From Alphaproteobacteria bacterium (GTDB lineage: Bacteria; Pseudomonadota; Alphaproteobacteria; Rhodobacterales; Rhodobacteraceae): a stretch of DNA of 18,104 nt. Position numbers and translations under genes: made by a program. Every line of letters begins with the position of its first letter. Position 1 is the first letter of the stretch. Under the pieces are notes generated by a model, which was not told the DNA's origin, made no database searches, and saw nothing but the letters and a program-made list of their open reading frames with translations. Location: assembly GCA_024277955.1 (NCBI GenBank), contig JAJRUE010000157.1, positions 1-18,104 of the forward strand, given 5' to 3'. Positions 13,894 to 18,104 of the stretch are shown one piece after another.

Positions 13894-15413
13894 CCCTGAC
13901 GCGCGAATGGCTGGCGCGGTTCGGGTGGCCGGACACGCTGCGCACCGGGCATCCGCTGGCGATCGCCCACCGCGGGGCGCGGGCCTATGCCCCTGAAAAC
14001 ACGGAAAAAGCCTTTCGCATCGCGGCGGATCTGTGCGCCGAGATGTGGGAACTTGACGTATTCCTGTCGGCCGACGGGGTTTGCGTGGTGTCGCATGACG
14101 CCAACCTTGCGCAGACCGCGGGCCGCGACATGGAGATCGCCGACCACCGGTGGCGCGACCTGTCGGCGGTGGCGCTGCCCGAAGGCCAACGGCTGTTGCG
14201 GCTCGAAGACGCGATTGCGCTGGCGCGCGAATGCGGCTGCGGGCTGTATGTGGAAATCAAGGGCGAAGGCGCTGCGCGCGCCGCCTGGAAGGTGCTCGAG
14301 GCCGCGGATTTCCGTTTTGCCTGCATCGGCTCTTTCGTGGTCGACTGGATCGCCGATCTGCGCGCCGCGGGCTGCGACTGGCCGCTGTCGGTGCTGGTGC
14401 CCCAGCATGCCGATCCGCTGGACTGGGCCGGTGCGGCGGACCCGGACATCGTGCATATCTGCTGGCGCAACACCGGCGACAGCCCGCAGCATCTGCTGAC
14501 CGACGATCTGCTGGACCGGCTGTCCGGCCGGCAGGTGGTGCTGTGGGATGAAGACCGCCCCGAAACCGTGGATGCGCTGTTGTCCAAGCCGGTGATGGGG
14601 ATCTGTTCGGACCGGCCCGAGATGCTCAAACCCTACCGGCCGGACCCGGTCCGCCCGGTCGCCATCGTGTGCCACCGCGGGGCCAACGACCTGGCGCCGG
14701 AAAACACGCTTGAGGCGGCGCGCATCTGCCTGGACCAGAAGTTTCAGTATGTGGAACTGGACGTGCGCACCACTTCGGACGGCGAACTGGTGGTGATGCA
14801 CGATCCGGGGCTTGAACGCACCACCGACGGTAGCGGGCTGGTGATCGACGCCGACCTGGGGCTGGTGCGCGGCCTGAACGCCGGCGGCTGGTTCCGCGAG
14901 GGATCGCGCCAACATTCGGTGCCGACGCTGGACGAATACCTGGAACTGGTGCGCGGGCGCGCCGGGCTTTACGTCGAGGTCAAGCACGCCGACGGCCAGC
15001 AGCTGCTGGACACGATCCGCGCCCATGACATGCTGGACGACTGTTTTTTCTGGAGCTTCGACACCGACCTGCTGCGCTGGATGCGGCGTCAGTCGGCGGA
15101 CATCATCTTGATGGCGACGCGCTGGAAATACGATTCACTCGCGCAGACCGTGGCCGATTACGGCGCCCAGATCGTCGAATTCGACGCGACCAGGGATGAC
15201 CTGTCCGAGATCGGCCAATGCGCCGGGCTGGGGGTGCGCTCGATGCTGTTCAGCGTGGCCACCGGCTGGGAAGACATGGCCGCCTGCCTTGCGCACGCGC
15301 CGGACATGGTGAACCTGGATCAGCCGGGAAAATTCAAGATTGTTGCGTCTTACCCCTTGGTGCGCAGGCATTTTCGCGCCATGTTGCGTGGCAATGAACA
15401 AGATCAGACCTGA
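13881..15413 (+). CDS. Tandem double-domain glycerophosphodiester phosphodiesterase
   Basis: A 510-residue protein with two GDPD (UgpQ/GlpQ-type) domains in one chain, about twice the length of UgpQ. Domain 1 (about 25-255) has HRG at 30-32, APENT, metal ligands E57 and D59, catalytic H72 in SHD, E125 in YVEIK, and a closing ICSDRPEML. Domain 2 (about 260-490) repeats the pattern: HRG at 265-267, APENT, E292 and D294, H307 in MHDPGLERTTDG, E366 in YVEVK. Both look catalytically complete. There is no signal peptide, so it acts in the cytoplasm on imported phosphodiesters, releasing an alcohol and usually glycerol 3-phosphate. Its position after the ATPase matches ugpQ in ugpBAECQ. The ATG at 13881 lies inside the ATPase gene; a TTG at 13890 with AGGGA at good spacing is an alternative. 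The lacI gene overlaps its end. Confidence 0.92.
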   Translation: MEDLTLTREWLARFGWPDTLRTGHPLAIAHRGARAYAPENTEKAFRIAADLCAEMWELDVFLSADGVCVVSHDANLAQTAGRDMEIADHRWRDLSAVALPEGQRLLRLEDAIALARECGCGLYVEIKGEGAARAAWKVLEAADFRFACIGSFVVDWIADLRAAGCDWPLSVLVPQHADPLDWAGAADPDIVHICWRNTGDSPQHLLTDDLLDRLSGRQVVLWDEDRPETVDALLSKPVMGICSDRPEMLKPYRPDPVRPVAIVCHRGANDLAPENTLEAARICLDQKFQYVELDVRTTSDGELVVMHDPGLERTTDGSGLVIDADLGLVRGLNAGGWFREGSRQHSVPTLDEYLELVRGRAGLYVEVKHADGQQLLDTIRAHDMLDDCFFWSFDTDLLRWMRRQSADIILMATRWKYDSLAQTVADYGAQIVEFDATRDDLSEIGQCAGLGVRSMLFSVATGWEDMAACLAHAPDMVNLDQPGKFKIVASYPLVRRHFRAMLRGNEQDQT

Positions 15414-16404
15414 TACGACACCGGTCACCGCGCTGGACGTTGCGCGCCTGGCCAATGTTTCGCGCTCGGCCGTGTCGCGCAGCTTCACCCCCGGCGCCAG
15501 CGTTTCCGAAAAGACCCGGCAAAAGGTCTACAAGGCGGCGCAGGAACTGGGCTACCGCGTCAACATGGTGGCGCGCTGGCTGAACAAGCAGCGCACCGAT
15601 ATTGTCGGGATGATTGCGTCGCGGATGGATAACCCCTATCGCGCCAAGCAGATCGACGCGCTGGCCAAGCGGCTGGTGCGCGAAGGTTTCCGCCCGATGC
15701 TGCTGATGATCGACGAAGACAACAGCGTCGAGGAACTGCTGTCGACGCTGCTGAACTACCGGGTGTCGGGGGTGGTCATCACCTCGGACGCGCCGCCGGT
15801 CGAGATCTGCAACGAATGCGCCCGGATGCGGGTGCCGCTGGCGCTGGTCGACCGGGCCGACGACCTGCCGTTCGTCGATCGCGTCAACGGCAATGACCGG
15901 GCCGGCGGGCGGATGGCGGCGCGCGCGCTGCTCGAGGCCGGGCGCGAAAGCTTTGTCGCCGTGCGCCAGGAAACGCTGGGCTATTCGGGGCAGGTGCGCC
16001 TGTCGGCCTTTGCCGAATGCATCGCCGAAGCCGGCCACGAAACCCGCTTCGTGACGGTCGGCGAAAACGAATACGAAGCGGGCGCCGAAGCGGCTGCTTC
16101 GGTCGCGGCGATGGCGGGCGGACGGCCGGGGGTGTTCTGCCCGTCGGATTCGGTCGCGCTGGGGCTTCTGGACCATCTCAAGCACCGGCACGGGGTGGAT
16201 ATTCCGGGGGATGTGGGGGTGGTCGGCTATGACGACGTTCCGCAGGCCAGCTGGGCATTCGCCGACCTGACCACGGTGCGACAGTCGGTGGACGAATTCG
16301 CCCGCGCCACCGTGGACCTGCTCAAGGACCGCGCGCAGAACCCCGAACTGGCCCCGCGTCTGCGCATCATCGACGTGTCGCTGGTGCAGCGCGGGTCGGC
16401 CTGA
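15394..16404 (+). CDS. LacI/GalR-family transcriptional regulator
   Basis: A 336-residue regulator of standard length. The N-terminal helix-turn-helix is VTALDVARLANVSRSAVSRSF (11-31), followed by the third helix and the hinge helix region (GYRVNMVARWLNKQRTD, 53-69). The rest is a periplasmic-binding-protein-like effector domain (VGMIASRMDNPYRAKQI onwards) ending in the typical DVSLVQRGSA. It should act as a dimer whose DNA binding is relieved by a sugar-like ligand. Two identical 14-bp palindromes in the window are its probable operators. The ATG at 15394 lies 20 bases inside the phosphodiesterase gene with only a weak ribosome site, suggesting translational coupling and low level. As last gene of the operon it would repress itself. 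A terminator follows. Confidence 0.94.
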   Translation: MNKIRPDTTPVTALDVARLANVSRSAVSRSFTPGASVSEKTRQKVYKAAQELGYRVNMVARWLNKQRTDIVGMIASRMDNPYRAKQIDALAKRLVREGFRPMLLMIDEDNSVEELLSTLLNYRVSGVVITSDAPPVEICNECARMRVPLALVDRADDLPFVDRVNGNDRAGGRMAARALLEAGRESFVAVRQETLGYSGQVRLSAFAECIAEAGHETRFVTVGENEYEAGAEAAASVAAMAGGRPGVFCPSDSVALGLLDHLKHRHGVDIPGDVGVVGYDDVPQASWAFADLTTVRQSVDEFARATVDLLKDRAQNPELAPRLRIIDVSLVQRGSA

Positions 16405-16419
16405 TTGCGGCGCAGGGGG

Positions 16420-16442
16420 GCGAAATCTTTCAAAGATTTCGC
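16420..16442. repeat. Inverted repeat after lacI-type gene
   Basis: GCGAAATCT and AGATTTCGC form a 9-bp stem around TTCAA, and the outer symmetry continues through the loop as TTT/AAA. It directly precedes the terminator hairpin and, as at 368-418, gives a two-hairpin arrangement between convergent genes. It lacks its own T-run on the plus strand. Confidence 0.6.
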
Positions 16443-16443
16443 G

Positions 16444-16470
16444 CCGTTTTCTTTGAAAGAAAACGGTTTT
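16444..16470 (+). terminator. Intrinsic terminator of the ABC/GDPD/lacI operon
   Basis: CCGTTTTCTT (16444-16453) and AAGAAAACGG (16457-16466) form a perfect 10-bp stem with loop TGA and are followed by TTTT. It ends the plus-strand operon 40 bases after the regulator stop codon and lies between convergent genes. Confidence 0.8.
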
Positions 16471-16474
16471 GCCC

Positions 16475-17305
16475 TCAGGACATCGGCGCCAGCCGGGCGC
16501 GCACCGCCGCCGGCGCGGCCCCAAGGATGAACGCGCCAAGCGCGTCGCGCGCCGCCAGCACCGGCCCCGGGGCGGCCAGGAACTCGCTCAGCGGCGGCAT
16601 GTGCAGGGTGCAGCCGGCTTCGCGGGCGATCAGTGCGCCGGCCAGCGCGTCCCAGGCGTTCAGCGAAGCCTCGTAATAGGCATCGGCCGCGCCCTGGGCG
16701 ACGCGCACCAGCCCCAGCGCCGCCGAGCCGAAGCGCCGGTGATCGGCGCCTGTTCCCTGCAGCGCTTCGAGCATCGCCAGATAGTCCGAAAACGCCGTGC
16801 GGTTCGACCGCCCCAGGATCGCCAGCGATTGCTCAAGCTGGGTGTCCGGACCGGGGGGCAGGGGCGCGGCATCGGCCCAGGCGCCCTGGCCTTCGATCGC
16901 CCAGTAGACAATGTCGAAAGGCGCGTCATAGACCACCCCGATCCGCACCCGCCCCTGCGCGACAAAGGCCAGCGACACGCACCATTCGGGCAGGGCGCGC
17001 ATGAAGTTCGCGGTGCCGTCGATCGGGTCCACCACCCAGAGCGCCCCGGCGTCGGTCTGCCCGCCGGTTTCCTCGCCGAAAAACCCGTCCTGGGGAAAGC
17101 GCGCCGCCAGATCCCGGCGCAGCTGCGCTTCCGCCGCCTTGTCGGCCGCGGTCACGAAATCCTGCGGCCCCTTGAGCTGGGTGGCCAGCGCGCCCCTTAC
17201 GCCCGGTTCGAGCGCCGCCATGGCCTGTTTGCCGACCCGGCGGGCCAGGGTCCGGGCAAATTCGGCGCGTTCGCGCAATGCGGTGGGGGGGGGGTCCTCG
17301 GCCAA
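16475..17305 (-). CDS. Inositol monophosphatase family protein
   Basis: A 276-residue metal-dependent phosphatase of the IMPase/FIG superfamily, of normal length. Motifs in order: DFVTAADKAAE (49-59), FFGEETGG (E78, E79), WVVDPIDGTANF (D93, I95, D96, G97, T98), and NAWDALAGALIAREAGC (W218, D219). All metal ligands are present. The family removes phosphate from inositol phosphates, but also from other polyol or sugar phosphates and PAP, so the exact substrate is open. No ATG fits. TTG at 17305 has GGAG seven bases upstream and gives the expected family N-terminus, so I chose it. A run of ten G (17285-17294 on the plus strand) sits within the first six codons and encodes Pro-Pro-Pro. It converges on the lacI-type gene and has its own promoter with a copy of the operon's operator, so it belongs to the same regulon. 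Confidence 0.9.
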   Translation of the reverse strand: MAEDPPPTALRERAEFARTLARRVGKQAMAALEPGVRGALATQLKGPQDFVTAADKAAEAQLRRDLAARFPQDGFFGEETGGQTDAGALWVVDPIDGTANFMRALPEWCVSLAFVAQGRVRIGVVYDAPFDIVYWAIEGQGAWADAAPLPPGPDTQLEQSLAILGRSNRTAFSDYLAMLEALQGTGADHRRFGSAALGLVRVAQGAADAYYEASLNAWDALAGALIAREAGCTLHMPPLSEFLAAPGPVLAARDALGAFILGAAPAAVRARLAPMS

Positions 17306-17347
17306 GTCAGATCTCCGTCGCAGGTCCGGCAGGTGTGGCCGGGGGAA

Positions 17348-17364
17348 TTTTGCACACGTGTGCA
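17348..17364. promoter_or_regulatory. LacI-family operator, phosphatase gene
   Basis: TTTTGCACACGTGTGCA contains the 14-bp palindrome TGCACACGTGTGCA (17351-17364), identical to the core of the operator at 9172-9189. The outer AAA/TTT symmetry is kept on one side only. It lies 46 bp before the TTG start and just downstream of a -10/-35 pair on the minus strand, a repressor position. Confidence 0.85.
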
Positions 17365-17373
17365 GCCGGGTGA

Positions 17374-17402
17374 TTGATACAGCCGCTAGCGCCTCCGGGC
17401 AA
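17374..17402 (-). promoter_or_regulatory. Promoter of the phosphatase gene
   Basis: On the minus strand TTGCCC (17402-17397) and TATCAA (17379-17374) are separated by exactly 17 bp; each matches four of six sigma-70 consensus bases. Transcription would start close to the upstream edge of the operator. The coupling of good spacing with the operator makes the call fairly convincing. Confidence 0.6.
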
Positions 17403-17542
17403 GCGGGATTGGTCGGGCAGAGCGATGATTCGGAGGACGCGGCGGGGGCCTGCGCGATGCGGGGAAATCTGACCGGTGGGTTTGGGGCTTTGGCCGCACG
17501 CGCCCGAACACGCGCCGCGGGTCCTGGAAGAATGGGCGAAAG
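17403..17542. other. Spacer between phosphatase promoter and tRNA terminator
   Basis: This is the remainder of the roughly 300-bp gene-free stretch between the phosphatase start and tRNA-Glu. Beyond the operator, promoter and terminator listed separately, I see no ribosome site with a plausible reading frame, no repeat and no RNA gene in it. Confidence 0.5.
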
Positions 17543-17567
17543 AAAAAGGCCCCGGGCCAAGGCCCGG
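17543..17567 (-). terminator. Terminator of tRNA-Glu
   Basis: Read on the minus strand, CCGGGC-CTTG-GCCCGG forms a compact GC-rich hairpin (17567-17552) followed by GGCC and five T (17547-17543). It lies about 40 bases past the tRNA 3' end. Confidence 0.65.
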
Positions 17568-17607
17568 CTGACAAAAACGACAGAGCTTCTGGCGGCTTTG
17601 GGAAAAG

Positions 17608-17682
17608 TGGCAGCCCGTAGGGGAATCGAACCCCTCTTTCCAGGTTGAAAACCTGGCGTCCTAACCGATAGACGAACGGGCC
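17608..17682 (-). tRNA. tRNA-Glu (anticodon TTC)
   Basis: A 75-base cloverleaf on the minus strand. The acceptor stem GGCCCGT pairs with ACGGGCT (terminal G-T), the D-arm region is TCGTCTATCGGTTAGGACG, the anticodon stem CCAGG/CCTGG encloses TTTTCAA (anticodon TTC), and the T-arm is GAGGGGTTCGATTCCCCT. The discriminator is G and CCA is encoded. Confidence 0.95.
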
Positions 17683-17754
17683 ACGCTTGGCGTGCGCCGG
17701 TTTCTAGGCAAAGCCTTGTTAAAGGGCAAGAGGAAACTTTGCCTGCATGGGCGA

Positions 17755-18104
17755 TTAATTTCCGGCCGCGGCGGCATCCTCCAGGCGCAGCTGCACCCGG
17801 CTGTTGCCGCGCCAGGTGTTGACCTCGAGCCGGCCGGCTAGGTGAAACCGCCGGCCGCCGTGCTGTTCCAGCGCATCCCCCAGCGGACCGTCGAAAGCGC
17901 CAAAGGAAATCGCGTCGATCGCCGGGCCGGCGCCATCGCTGAAGGCAACCTTGAGATGGTTCTCACCGACCCGCTTTGCAAAGCGGATCTGCTGGTCGGC
18001 AAAGGCGAAACGCGGGGCCGGGGCGCCGGCGCCGAACGGCCCCGCCGCTTCGAGGCTTTCGATCAGCTCGAGCGTGGCGGCGCCGGTCATCAAGAGCCCG
18101 TCAA
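17755..18104 (-). CDS. recJ: Single-stranded-DNA-specific exonuclease RecJ, C-terminal part
   Basis: About 115 codons of the 3' end of a minus-strand gene whose start lies beyond the right edge; the frame is open to the border. The segment LELIESLEAAGPFGAGAPAP followed by RFAF, and GENHLKVAFSDG, match the C-terminal OB-fold region of RecJ ('LERAGPFGxGNPxPxF', 'HLKL'). RecJ is a 5'-3' single-strand DNA exonuclease used in RecFOR recombination and mismatch repair. The catalytic DHH and DHHA1 domains are not in the window, so their integrity cannot be judged. The chain ends RLEDAAAAGN, shortly before tRNA-Glu in the same orientation. Confidence 0.88.
   Translation of the reverse strand, partial: DGLLMTGAATLELIESLEAAGPFGAGAPAPRFAFADQQIRFAKRVGENHLKVAFSDGAGPAIDAISFGAFDGPLGDALEQHGGRRFHLAGRLEVNTWRGNSRVQLRLEDAAAAGN

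Noticed and set aside
13752..16539. Long minus-strand frames (424 and 401 codons) opposite the phosphodiesterase and regulator genes
   Set aside because: They are shadows created by GC-rich codon bias. No ribosome sites or recognisable domains are present.
1..18104. CRISPR arrays, transposases, phage genes or toxin-antitoxin pairs
   Set aside because: No regularly spaced direct repeats, transposase or integrase motifs, or paired small genes of that type were seen on either strand.

Overview
The window looks like a chromosomal segment of a high-GC alphaproteobacterium, most likely Rhodobacteraceae (Roseobacter group). The evidence is strong GC bias at third codon positions, a GapR/DUF2312 chromatin protein, FbpB-type and CUT1-type ABC transporters, tRNAs with encoded CCA, and an intergenic element of a kind I associate with this family. 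No taxonomic search was possible, so this rests on gene content and style.

Left part (1-4500): a small acidic protein of unknown function; a divergent pair of an acyl-CoA dehydrogenase (minus) and an APH/ACAD10-11-type kinase (plus), which resembles the LvaC/LvaA pair of 4-hydroxyacyl-CoA breakdown; a G-rich repeat-bearing spacer; a two-helix membrane protein; gapR; and a degenerate sulfotransferase-like protein of unknown function. Middle (4548-6350): a fused two-domain FbpB-type permease with no partner genes in view, then tRNA-Thr(TGT) with a terminator.

Right part (6570-17402) is the most interesting. A cytoplasmic GH2 beta-mannosidase precedes a six-gene operon (9267-16404): sugar-type binding protein, permease with a large extra periplasmic segment, second permease, MalK/UgpC-type ATPase, a protein with two complete GDPD (glycerophosphodiesterase) domains in tandem, and a LacI-family regulator. 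The downstream genes abut or overlap and the operon ends at a strong terminator. Converging on it is an inositol-monophosphatase-family phosphatase with a TTG start. The same 14-bp palindrome (TGCACACGTGTGCA) lies in front of the binding-protein gene (9172-9189) and in front of the phosphatase gene (17348-17364), so both units are probably controlled by the local LacI regulator.

The gene order equals ugpBAECQ (binding protein, two permeases, ATPase, phosphodiesterase). Control appears to be carbon-source type, and a sugar/inositol phosphatase and a mannosidase are added. My inference is an uptake-and-dismantling pathway for a glycerophosphorylated polyol or glycoside, for example glycerophosphoinositol or a mannosylated derivative: import, phosphodiester cleavage by the double GDPD, dephosphorylation by the IMPase-family enzyme, and possibly mannose removal by the GH2 enzyme. 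The substrate is not proven by sequence.

Far right: tRNA-Glu(TTC) with its terminator on the minus strand, then the 3' end of recJ running off the window.
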